A DNA stretch of 10,948 bases from the NCBI GenBank assembly GCA_946644025.1, contig CAMPCG010000067.1, positions 1-10,948 of the forward strand, read 5' to 3'. A program made the translations under genes and the position numbers. Every line of letters starts with the position of its first letter. Position 1 is the stretch's first letter. The stretch comes from an uncultured Prevotellaceae bacterium (GTDB taxonomy: Bacteria > Bacteroidota > Bacteroidia > Bacteroidales > Bacteroidaceae). The notes under the pieces are model-generated. The model was not told where the DNA came from. It made no database searches and saw only the letters and a program-made list of their open reading frames with translations. This document shows, one piece after another, positions 5,204-10,948 of this stretch.

Positions 5204-6961
5204 TTATTTTGCGTATTTTTCGATGAGGCCCTCCGCCTGCGGGTCGCCCAGGGCCTGGGCTTTCTGCAGGTTTTTCAGCCCCTCCTCCTTCTCGCCCTTC
5301 AGGCACTGGGCGAGCCCGAGGAAGAGGTATCCGTCGCTGTGGTCGGGTGCGGTGGCTATGCCCTCTCTGGCCGTCTGTTCGGCCTCGTCGTATAGGCCCA
5401 CGCGGAGCTGCAGCGATGCTTTCTCGGCATAATAGAGGTCGCTCTTCGGGGCCATGCTGATGGCCTTGTCAATGTCGTTGAGTGCCTGCTGGAAGAGGCG
5501 TCCGCCGACCTCTGCCTGGAATCGCAGGTAGTAGAAGCGGTCGTTGACCTGTGCGGCCATGAGCTGCTCGTATTCGTTGAGCAGGTTGACGGCCTCGCGG
5601 TCCCGTCCGGCCGCCATGCGTCCCTGTGCCGAGGCCAGGAGGTAGGGCGCGGCCTCTTTGAGATAGGGCTTGGAGAAGAGGGCGACGCAGCTGTCGAGCA
5701 GTGCCAGCTGGGCCGTAGTGTCGCCGGCGAGCACCTTGCAGCGCGAGGCCTCGTAAAAGAGTTCGGCCGAGCGCAGGGGCGAGTTGAAGAGCTCCTCGTA
5801 GGCGGCGTAGGCCTCGTCGTAGCGTTTCTGGGCGAACATCACTATGCCTTCGTGCTGTCGGTAGATGGGCTGAGGGTTGGCGGCGTAGGCGGCCTGTGCC
5901 TCGCTCAGTGCGCGGTCGAGCGTCCAGGGTGCGTAGGCCGGTTCGGGACGGTTGAGCACCTTCTGGTAGATGAGGCGTGAGTAGCTGTAGTGTACGTCGT
6001 CGGCGCCCGATGCTGACGCATCGGTAGTGGTGGCCGCGTTGCCTTTCTCGTCGCACAGGCGCAGTGCCTCGGCAATGTCGCGGTCGGCCTGCTCGTAGTG
6101 GTTGCCGTTGGCGGCCAGCTGTGCCCGGGTGACGTAGCCCTCATGGCTCTTGGGAAACTTGGCAATGAAGTCGTCGATGAGTGTGGCGTAGGCGGCAGAG
6201 TCCATCTGTGCCTCGGCCATGAAGAGCGTCAGCTGTGCCTGGGCGATGTCGTCGGGCAGGTCTTTCTTTATCTTCGTGGCGCGCAGGGCAGGGTCGTTGA
6301 TGCTCAGGCCGCTGATGCGGAGGCTGTCGGCAAAGCGTGCACTGACGGCGTAGGCCACCCCGGCGCTGTCGGTCTCGTAGTGCTGCTGCATGATGCCGAC
6401 GACGAGGCCCTCGTCGTTCATGAGCGGCGCGCCGGCCGTGGCCGATGCCGACGCACCGGGAGTGGTGGCGGCGGCGCTTTCGGGCAGGGTGATGGCGACG
6501 GTGTAGTAGCCGTACTCCTGCTGCACGGTCTCGGTCTTGCTGATGGTGCCCTGCGTCGGGTTCTTCGTCTCGCGCCAGGGCAGCAGCCACACTCTCGTGT
6601 CGGCGGGGGCCATGGCCGGCGCCACGTCGAGGGCCTGGGTCTTGCCGGCGTCGACGCGGAAGCGCACTACGTCGTAGGTGTCGTTGGCACCGAGGATGTG
6701 GGTCACGGCGCGCTCCTTTCCCGACGCGTCGACTATGAGGGCGCGGGCGGCACCCTTGAAGGGAGCGAAGCAGCTGACGGCCTCGCCGCCAGTGCCGACG
6801 TAGAAGCCCGTGGCGGTGCCCACGAGCTTGCCCTCGTCGTTGAACGTCTTCAGCGTGAACACGGCCTTCGAGGCCTTCTTCGTCCACGACGGCTGGGCCC
6901 CGGCGGGGCTAAATGAGAAATGAGAAATGATTAGTGTTAAGACAAGTATCAGTCGTTTCAT
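5204..6961 (-). CDS. Exported degenerate trypsin-fold protein with C-terminal TPR repeats
   Basis: This 585-residue protein begins with a signal peptide (MKRLILVLTLIISHFSFSPAGA, residues 1-22). Residues 25-215 resemble a trypsin-like serine protease domain: FTLKTF, TGFYVGTGGEAVSCFAPFKGA (51-71), YDVVRFRVDAGK (96-107), GAPLMNDEGLVVGI (177-190). The catalytic residues look lost. The histidine of the usual 'xxxxHVxxGA' motif aligns with A66 in SCFAPFKGA, and the serine of 'GxSGxPL' aligns with A176 in TAGAPL. Only the aspartate (D97) seems kept. Residues about 235-585 are helical TPR-type repeats with Ala/Tyr patterns such as DEAYAAYEELFNSP and YYAEKASLQLRVGLYDEAEQTAREG. A binding or scaffold role in the periplasm is likelier than proteolysis. 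I chose the ATG at 6961 over a TTG at 6976 because the signal peptide begins there. Three short repeats lie inside the gene. Confidence 0.8.
   Translation of the reverse strand: MKRLILVLTLIISHFSFSPAGAQPSWTKKASKAVFTLKTFNDEGKLVGTATGFYVGTGGEAVSCFAPFKGAARALIVDASGKERAVTHILGANDTYDVVRFRVDAGKTQALDVAPAMAPADTRVWLLPWRETKNPTQGTISKTETVQQEYGYYTVAITLPESAAATTPGASASATAGAPLMNDEGLVVGIMQQHYETDSAGVAYAVSARFADSLRISGLSINDPALRATKIKKDLPDDIAQAQLTLFMAEAQMDSAAYATLIDDFIAKFPKSHEGYVTRAQLAANGNHYEQADRDIAEALRLCDEKGNAATTTDASASGADDVHYSYSRLIYQKVLNRPEPAYAPWTLDRALSEAQAAYAANPQPIYRQHEGIVMFAQKRYDEAYAAYEELFNSPLRSAELFYEASRCKVLAGDTTAQLALLDSCVALFSKPYLKEAAPYLLASAQGRMAAGRDREAVNLLNEYEQLMAAQVNDRFYYLRFQAEVGGRLFQQALNDIDKAISMAPKSDLYYAEKASLQLRVGLYDEAEQTAREGIATAPDHSDGYLFLGLAQCLKGEKEEGLKNLQKAQALGDPQAEGLIEKYAK
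6007..6038. repeat. 32-bp mini-palindrome element, copy 1 (inside TPR protein gene)
   Basis: The stretch starts with a 7-bp stem, ccgatgc/gcatcgg (6007-6013 with 6018-6024) and loop tgac, and continues with agtggtggc. It matches 28 of 32 bases at 6442-6473. It encodes AATTTDASASG between TPR-like segments (residues about 309-319), where the flanking protein has no helix pattern. Confidence 0.75.
6442..6473. repeat. 32-bp mini-palindrome element, copy 2 (beside lost catalytic serine)
   Basis: This second copy matches 28 of 32 bases of 6007-6038 and has a stem containing one G-T wobble. It is read in the same frame as copy 1 and gives AATTPGASASATA (residues about 164-176), directly before GAPLMNDEG, the place where a trypsin-like protease would carry its GxSG motif. 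Confidence 0.75.
6911..6931. repeat. Heptamer repeat (aaatgag x3) in signal-peptide coding region
   Basis: Two exact copies of aaatgag and one aaatgat fill 21 bases and encode IISHFSF inside the signal peptide of the TPR protein. The same repeat family is found at 62-86 and 9855-9875. Three heptamers make 21 bp, so the reading frame is kept. Confidence 0.8.
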
Positions 6962-7000
6962 GGTTTCAATCTTCAATGCGGGCGGGTCGTCCGCGTTCCT

Positions 7001-8665
7001 CTAATTTTCTATCTTCAGCAGTTGCCTGGCGTTTGCTATGGCGGCGTCGGTGATGTTCGTGCCGCTCAACATCTGGGCTATCTCTGTGACGCGCTCCTCG
7101 GGCTGTAGCATCGCCATGTGGCTGGTGGTGCCCTGGGGTGTCTCCTCCTTGTATACGCGGTAGTGGGTCGTTCCGAGCGCGGCAATCTGTGGCAGGTGGG
7201 TGATGCTGATGACCTGTCGGCCCCCGGCACCCATCTCGGCCATGATTTGCGCCATCTGCTCGGCAATCTTCCCGCTGACGCCCGTGTCTATCTCGTCGAA
7301 GATGATGGTGGGCAGCTTCACCGCCCCGCTTATCATTGCCTTCAGTGCGAGCATCACGCGGGCTATCTCGCCTCCGCTGGCCACCTGTGCCACTGGCTGC
7401 AGCGGTGTCGACGTGTTGGCGCTGAAGAGGAAGGCTACGCGGTCCTGGCCTGTGCGTGAAAGGCTGGCCCGCTCCATCTGTGTCTCGAAGCGCACGTGGG
7501 GCATACCCAGCGGCACGAGCCTCTGCAGCATCTGCTTCTCTATGGCCTTGGCGGCCTTGCTGCGTGTGGCGGTGAGGGCGTCGGCCAGGCGCTGGCAGTC
7601 GGCCTGTCTGCGCTCGGTCTCGGCGGTGAGTTCGGCCAGTGCCTCGTCGCTGTTCTCTATGGCCGAGAGCTTTGCGTGCAGCTCCTCCTGCATGGCCAGC
7701 AGCTGTGCTATGGTGTCGGCGTGGTACTTCTTCTGCAGGCTGTAGATGCGGTCCAGCCGGTTGTTCACTGCGTCGAGCTCTGCCGGGTCGAAGTCTATGT
7801 TCTCCAGCCGGCTGCCCACCTCGGCGGCCACGTCCTTCAGCTCTATGTAGCAGCTGTCGGTGCGCTGTGCCAGCTCGTCGGCCCCAGGCAGCACGTTGGC
7901 TATGGACTGCAGGGCCGCGGTGGCTTTCTTCAGCTGGGCCACAATGCTGCGGTCGTCGCCCTGCAGGGCCTCCGTGGCCTCGTAGAGGGCGGCCTTGATG
8001 TCCTCGCTGTGGGTCATGGTGTCGCTGCGCTGCTCCAGCTCCTCCTGCTCGCCGTCGGCAAGTCGGGCGTCGGCCAGCTCGTTGTACTGGAACTGCAGGA
8101 AGTCGGTGTTGCGGCTGCTCTGCTCGATGTCGTCGCGCAGCTGCTGCAGCTGCTTCAGCGCCTGCTGGTAGGTGGCGAAGGCCTGCTGGTAGGCCGTCAG
8201 CTGGCGGTCGTTCTGGGCGATGATGTCGAGCACGTTCAGCTGGAAGTCGTGCTTGCTGAGCAGCAGGTTCTGGTGTTGCGAGTGTACGTCCATGAGCCTG
8301 TCGCCCAGCTCTTTGAGCATGGTCAGCGGTGCGGGCGTGTCGTTGATGAAGGCGCGGCTCTTACCTTGGGCGGTGAGCTCGCGTCGTATGATGGTGTCGG
8401 CGGGGTCGAAGTCGATGTCGTTCTGGCGGAAGAAGTCCTCCATGTCGTAGCGGGCAAGGTCGAAGTGTGCCTCAATGATGCAGCGGTCGGCCCCGGCCTT
8501 CACCGTCTTGGAGTCGGCCCTTTGTCCGAGCAGCAGCCCTATGGCTCCGAGTATGATGCTCTTTCCGGCGCCCGTCTCTCCCGTGATGACCGAGAACCCG
8601 TTGCGGAACTCCATGTCGAGCACGTCGATGAGCGCATAGTTCTTAATATATAGTTGTCTTAGCAT
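7001..8665 (-). CDS. recN: DNA repair protein RecN
   Basis: This 554-residue, SMC-like ATPase acts in recombinational repair of double-strand breaks in the cytosol. In the RecN family, ATP-driven dimers organise broken DNA ends before RecA loading. The start MLRQLYIKNYALID is typical. Walker A is GETGAGKS (residues 29-36). Residues DVHSQHQNLLL (126-136) precede a long Gln/Leu/Glu-rich coiled coil (about 150-215 and 310-385). The ABC signature is VASGGEIARVMLALK (428-442) and Walker B is TIIFDEIDTGVSG (453-465). Length matches the family. It lies 12 nt after miaB and 39 nt before the TPR protein gene, all on one strand, so the repair gene is probably expressed constitutively from the miaB promoter. 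I see no separate promoter or SOS-box-like palindrome in the 12-nt gap. Confidence 0.96.
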   Translation of the reverse strand: MLRQLYIKNYALIDVLDMEFRNGFSVITGETGAGKSIILGAIGLLLGQRADSKTVKAGADRCIIEAHFDLARYDMEDFFRQNDIDFDPADTIIRRELTAQGKSRAFINDTPAPLTMLKELGDRLMDVHSQHQNLLLSKHDFQLNVLDIIAQNDRQLTAYQQAFATYQQALKQLQQLRDDIEQSSRNTDFLQFQYNELADARLADGEQEELEQRSDTMTHSEDIKAALYEATEALQGDDRSIVAQLKKATAALQSIANVLPGADELAQRTDSCYIELKDVAAEVGSRLENIDFDPAELDAVNNRLDRIYSLQKKYHADTIAQLLAMQEELHAKLSAIENSDEALAELTAETERRQADCQRLADALTATRSKAAKAIEKQMLQRLVPLGMPHVRFETQMERASLSRTGQDRVAFLFSANTSTPLQPVAQVASGGEIARVMLALKAMISGAVKLPTIIFDEIDTGVSGKIAEQMAQIMAEMGAGGRQVISITHLPQIAALGTTHYRVYKEETPQGTTSHMAMLQPEERVTEIAQMLSGTNITDAAIANARQLLKIEN

Positions 8666-8677
8666 GGCTCTTGCGGT

Positions 8678-10117
8678 TTATTCTTCTGCCTGGCCCATGA
8701 GCGTGGCGCTGGTGCTGCCGTTGATGGTGACGGCGACGGTCTGGCCAATGTGGTGGCTGCCCTTGTCGAAGACCACCATCTTGTTTTGCTCCGTGCGGCC
8801 GCAGAGCTGTTCGCGGCTGCGCTTGCTGAAGCCCTCGACGAGCACGTCGAAGCGGCGACCCTCGTCCTTCCTGTTCTGCTGGGCCGAGATTTCCGTCTGC
8901 AGGGCGATGAGCTCGTTGAGCCGTCGCAGCTTCACCTCCTCGGGCACGTCGTCGGGCAGGTGGCGCGAGGCGTAGGTGCCGGGGCGCTCGCTGTACTTGA
9001 ACATGAAGGCCGAGTCGTACTGCACTTCGCGCATGAGCGAGAGCGACAGCTGGTGGTCCTCCTCCGTCTCCGAGCAGTAGCCCACGAAGATGTCGGTGGA
9101 GAGGCCGCAGTCGGGCACGATGCGGCGTATGGCGCTGACGCGGTCGAGGTACCACTCGCGGGTGTACTTGCGGTTCATCAGCTGCAGGATGCGGTCGGAG
9201 CCGCTCTGCACGGGCAGGTGTATGTGTCGGCAGACGTTGGGCATCTCGGCGATGACGCGCAGCGTGTCGTCGCTCATGTCCTTGGGGTGGCTGGTGGTGA
9301 AGCGTATGCGCATCTGCGGCGCCTCGAGGGCCACGCGGCGCAGCAGAGAAGCAAAAGAACCGGAAGTATCCCCTATGGCCCCCGAGGGGGCTTCTATGCT
9401 TGTAGAGGCAGGAAGTATCGTGCCCCCCTCGGGGGGCGAAGGGGGGGCTTTGTAGCTGTTGACGTTCTGCCCCAGCAGTGTGACCTCCTTGAAGCCCCGG
9501 TCGCGCAGGTCGCGCACCTCGCGGAGTATGCTCTCCACGTCGCGGCTGCGCTCCCGTCCGCGGGTATAGGGCACGATGCAGTAGTGGCAGAAATTGTTGC
9601 ACCCGCGCATGATGCTGACGTAGCCGCCAATCTTGTGGCCCAGGGCCATGCGCTGGGGCACCACCTCGCGGTAGGTCTCGGTCATGGACAGCTCGGTGTC
9701 GATGGCCTTCTGGCCCAGTTCGGCCTGGGCCACGAGGTCGGGCAGGTGCAGGTAGCTGTCGGGGCCAGCCACGAGGTCGGCTCCGTATTTGCTGATGAGG
9801 TCGTCCTTCACACGCTCGGCCATGCAACCCAGCACGCCGATAATCAGGGGCGAAGGGTGAGGAGTGAGGGGTGGAAGGTTGGCCGCAGCCTTTGAGTCCT
9901 TTGATTTCCTGGCTTTTAGGTTTTTCAAGGCCTCCAGGCGGTGGAGTATCTTCTGCTCGGCATTGTCGCGCACGGAGCAGGTGTTGAGAAACACGGCGTC
10001 GGCCTCCTCCAGGCTGTCGGTCGTCTCATATCCGGCCATCTGCATCACCGAGGCCACCACCTCCGAGTCGGCCACGTTCATCTGGCACCCGTAGGTCTCT
10101 ATGTACAGTTTCTTCAT
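8678..10117 (-). CDS. miaB: tRNA-2-methylthio-N6-dimethylallyladenosine synthase MiaB
   Basis: This 479-residue radical-SAM methylthiotransferase converts i6A37 to ms2i6A37 in tRNAs reading UNN codons. The N-terminal UPF0004 domain has the three cysteines for the second cluster (C11 in YGCQMN, C47 in NTCSVR, C98 in GVLGCMAER). The radical-SAM motif is C173-x3-C177-x2-C180 in RGCNNFCHYCIVPYTRGRERSR. The C-terminus (about 410-475) is a TRAM RNA-binding domain. I chose the ATG at 10117 because homology starts at MKKLYIETYGCQ. The protein is longer than usual because of two repeat-derived stretches. A heptamer repeat encodes part of LPPLTPHPSPL (about 81-91) before the C98 strand. A REP-like palindrome encodes APPSPPEGGT...APSGAIGD (about 224-250) after LLGQNVNSY. 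Both fall in loops that vary among homologues and leave every motif intact, so the enzyme is probably active. Confidence 0.95.
   Translation of the reverse strand: MKKLYIETYGCQMNVADSEVVASVMQMAGYETTDSLEEADAVFLNTCSVRDNAEQKILHRLEALKNLKARKSKDSKAAANLPPLTPHPSPLIIGVLGCMAERVKDDLISKYGADLVAGPDSYLHLPDLVAQAELGQKAIDTELSMTETYREVVPQRMALGHKIGGYVSIMRGCNNFCHYCIVPYTRGRERSRDVESILREVRDLRDRGFKEVTLLGQNVNSYKAPPSPPEGGTILPASTSIEAPSGAIGDTSGSFASLLRRVALEAPQMRIRFTTSHPKDMSDDTLRVIAEMPNVCRHIHLPVQSGSDRILQLMNRKYTREWYLDRVSAIRRIVPDCGLSTDIFVGYCSETEEDHQLSLSLMREVQYDSAFMFKYSERPGTYASRHLPDDVPEEVKLRRLNELIALQTEISAQQNRKDEGRRFDVLVEGFSKRSREQLCGRTEQNKMVVFDKGSHHIGQTVAVTINGSTSATLMGQAEE
9362..9451. repeat. REP-like palindromic element inserted in frame in miaB
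   Basis: The left part (ggcccccgagggggct, 9378-9393) and right part (gcccccctcggggggc, 9422-9437, then gaagggggggctt) form an imperfect inverted repeat. The right half matches 33 of 38 bases of the element at 823-860. A ggaagtatc direct repeat (9362-9370 and 9411-9419) also lies within the element. No stop codon is created, and the insert adds roughly 27 residues to MiaB. Confidence 0.85.
9855..9875. repeat. Heptamer repeat (gggtgag-gagtgag-gggtgga) in miaB
   Basis: Three degenerate heptamers, a GC-rich variant of the repeat at 62-86 and 6911-6931, encode part of PPLTPHPSPL at MiaB residues about 81-88. The 21-bp length keeps the frame. Confidence 0.7.
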
Positions 10118-10125
10118 CGTGGCGG

Positions 10126-10156
10126 CAAAGGTACGAACAATTTCCGAGACAGCAAA
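10126..10156 (-). promoter_or_regulatory. Bacteroidota promoter for the miaB-recN-TPR-mgtC run
   Basis: On the minus strand the site reads TTTG (10156-10153), a 19-nt spacer, then TACCTTTG (10133-10126), a full match to the Bacteroidota -33/-7 consensus. The -7 box ends only eight bases before the ATG at 10117, so transcription should begin at or within a few bases of the start codon. miaB mRNA may therefore be leaderless or nearly so. The three genes behind it have gaps too short for obvious promoters of their own. Confidence 0.82.
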
Positions 10157-10197
10157 ATCTTTCGAGAAGAAAAAGCACACCACCTACAATACCCACC

Positions 10198-10269
10198 CAC
10201 AATATCCACAACCCCCACAATATCCACAACCCCCACAATACCCACAACCCCCACAATACCCACCACCCC
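10198..10269. repeat. 18-bp tandem repeat array, four copies
   Basis: Four contiguous 18-bp units of the form cacaatatccacaacccc (10198-10215, 10216-10233, 10234-10251, 10252-10269) differ at one or two positions each. A shortened degenerate copy precedes them (10185-10197). The minus strand has runs of four or more G in each unit. The array lies between the rpsO terminator and the miaB promoter and has no coding potential I can support. Confidence 0.92.
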
Positions 10270-10271
10270 CC

Positions 10272-10319
10272 AAAAAAGGTGCAACCCGCTCACTTCGGGG
10301 GAGAAGCTTCGCGGGTTGC
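10272..10319 (-). terminator. Intrinsic terminator of rpsO
   Basis: On the minus strand GCAACCCGC (10319-10311) pairs with GCGGGTTGC (10289-10281). The loop contains a second short GAAG/CTTC stem. The hairpin is followed after ACC by six Ts (10277-10272). It ends rpsO transcription about 60-100 nt past the stop codon. Confidence 0.82.
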
Positions 10320-10375
10320 GGGGAAAAGAGGGGGAAGATGTTTCAGAGAAATCTTCTTCTTCCGACATCGGTTGC

Positions 10376-10645
10376 TTACTTGCGCAGGCCGAGGGCCTTG
10401 ATGATGGCGCGGTAGCGGTTGATGTCGTTGACGTAGAGATACTTCAGGAGCTTGCGGCGGCGTCCTACCATCATGGTCAACGAGCGAGCCGTCACGTTGT
10501 CCTTGTGGTTCTTTTTCAGGTGCTCGGTGAGGTGCTTGATGCGGTAGGTAAAGAGCGCAATCTGGCTCTCAGGGCTGCCAGTGTCAGTGGCCGACTGGCC
10601 ATACTCGGTGAAGATCTCCGTCTTTTTTGCTTTGTCGAGATACAT
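10376..10645 (-). CDS. rpsO: 30S ribosomal protein S15
   Basis: This 89-residue protein is full length for S15. It binds the central domain of 16S rRNA early in 30S assembly and contributes to intersubunit bridges. Conserved blocks are TGSPESQIALFTYRIKHLTEHLKKNHKD (residues about 22-49), the rRNA-contacting MVGRRRKLLKYL (59-70) and INRYRAIIKALGLRK at the C-terminus. The start codon at 10645 fits the family exactly. The gene is monocistronic here, with a strong terminator at 10272-10319 and a leader of about 105 nt. S15 represses its own mRNA in several phyla through structured leaders, so self-regulation is possible, but it is not shown by this sequence alone. Confidence 0.97.
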   Translation of the reverse strand: MYLDKAKKTEIFTEYGQSATDTGSPESQIALFTYRIKHLTEHLKKNHKDNVTARSLTMMVGRRRKLLKYLYVNDINRYRAIIKALGLRK

Positions 10646-10757
10646 TGTTTGAAATAGTGATTAATGGTTTTGTGCCTATACATTCGTGCTGACGCCGGGC
10701 AGCCTTAATCATAACTGCTGCGTCGCCCGATGCACCGGATTTTCCGGAAAGCGGCTG
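10646..10757 (-). promoter_or_regulatory. rpsO: rpsO 5' leader with competing hairpins
   Basis: The leader is about 105 nt if transcription starts near 10752. On the minus strand CGGGC (10729-10725) can pair with GCCCG (10700-10696), and the adjacent GACGC (10724-10720) can pair with GCGTC (10695-10691). The two pairings cross, so they are either alternatives or form a pseudoknot-like fold. This is a plausible S15 operator, but no established Bacteroidota S15 motif was recognised. Confidence 0.4.
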
Positions 10758-10788
10758 CAAAGTTACAGCTTTTCCACCGTGTGGCGAA
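10758..10788 (-). promoter_or_regulatory. Probable rpsO promoter
   Basis: TAACTTTG (10765-10758 on the minus strand) matches the Bacteroidota -7 consensus. At the right distance upstream only a degenerate -33 element is present (TTCG near 10788-10785, within ATTTCGCC). It is the only good -7 box I found in the leader region of rpsO. Confidence 0.6.
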
Positions 10789-10948
10789 ATCTGAGAGGCA
10801 AAAACCGCTTGGTGTTAGTTTTTTTTAACAGAACGGGCGCCTTGAGTAACTAAACAGCATCCCCTGTAAAAAGGAAAGAAATTATCGTAATTTACGGTTC
10901 TACAAGAATCTGTGTGGGTCAATACCGTGATGAAGATATGAGTTATAT
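10789..10948. other. AT-rich intergenic tail at right end
   Basis: No gene is supported between the rpsO promoter and the window end. The stretch has an 8-nt T run flanked by a short inverted repeat (tgtta/taaca at 10813-10830) and no full -33/-7 promoter on the plus strand. It may be the upstream region of a divergent gene beginning beyond 10948, but nothing here identifies that gene. Confidence 0.5.

Noticed and set aside
6962..6976. TTG start five codons upstream for the TPR protein
   Set aside because: The ATG at 6961 begins a standard signal peptide (MKRLILVL), and the extra residues MKIET add nothing to it.
10198..10269. Possible CRISPR array
   Set aside because: The 18-bp units are contiguous with no spacers and there are no cas genes, so it is a simple tandem repeat.
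10114..10368. Minus-strand frame with repeated GVVGIV/GVVDIV residues
   Set aside because: It is only the 18-bp array translated. It crosses the rpsO terminator and miaB promoter and has no homology.

Overview
The window reads as a chromosomal segment of a GC-rich member of the Bacteroidales, most likely Prevotellaceae. The evidence is the Bacteroidota promoter consensus (TTTG, 19-20 nt spacer, TAnnTTTG) ahead of two genes, a TGS-type nucleoside kinase fusion typical of the phylum, a secreted 'DLGLPSG...KW' protein with a dockerin-like EF-hand, and the absence of convincing Shine-Dalgarno sequences. I cannot name the species. No phage, integrase, transposase, CRISPR array or tRNA is visible.

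Layout, left to right. rsmI (+, 89-760) converges on a nucleoside kinase (-, 858-2537), and a 34-bp perfect inverted repeat fills the gap between their stop codons. Upstream of the kinase, on the same strand, is a GT2 glycosyltransferase (2559-3497). Next comes a secreted dockerin-like/FISUMP-type protein (3591-4595) with its own promoter (4636-4667) and a strong intrinsic terminator (3519-3560). A four-gene minus-strand run follows, miaB -> recN -> degenerate trypsin-fold/TPR protein -> mgtC-like (10117 down to 4715), with gaps of 6-39 nt and a near-leaderless promoter at 10126-10156. The right end holds rpsO (10376-10645) with a terminator, a roughly 105-nt leader and a probable promoter.

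Functions are mainly housekeeping: rRNA modification (RsmI), tRNA modification (MiaB), DNA repair (RecN), the ribosome (S15) and nucleoside salvage. Three envelope-associated proteins are interspersed: the glycosyltransferase, the secreted EF-hand protein, and the MgtC-like membrane protein with its exported pseudoprotease/TPR neighbour.

The most unusual content is not a gene cassette but a set of small repeat families that have entered genes and remained in frame. (i) A GC-rich REP-like palindrome lies between rsmI and the kinase and again inside miaB, where the two copies differ by a compensatory base-pair swap. (ii) A heptameric repeat, roughly NRRTGAG in threes, occupies the rsmI start region, the signal peptide of the TPR protein and the N-terminal part of miaB. 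(iii) A 32-bp mini-palindrome occurs twice in the TPR protein, once next to the position where the catalytic serine should be. (iv) A four-copy 18-bp tandem array lies between rpsO and miaB. I see no obvious new multi-gene defence or biosynthetic system.
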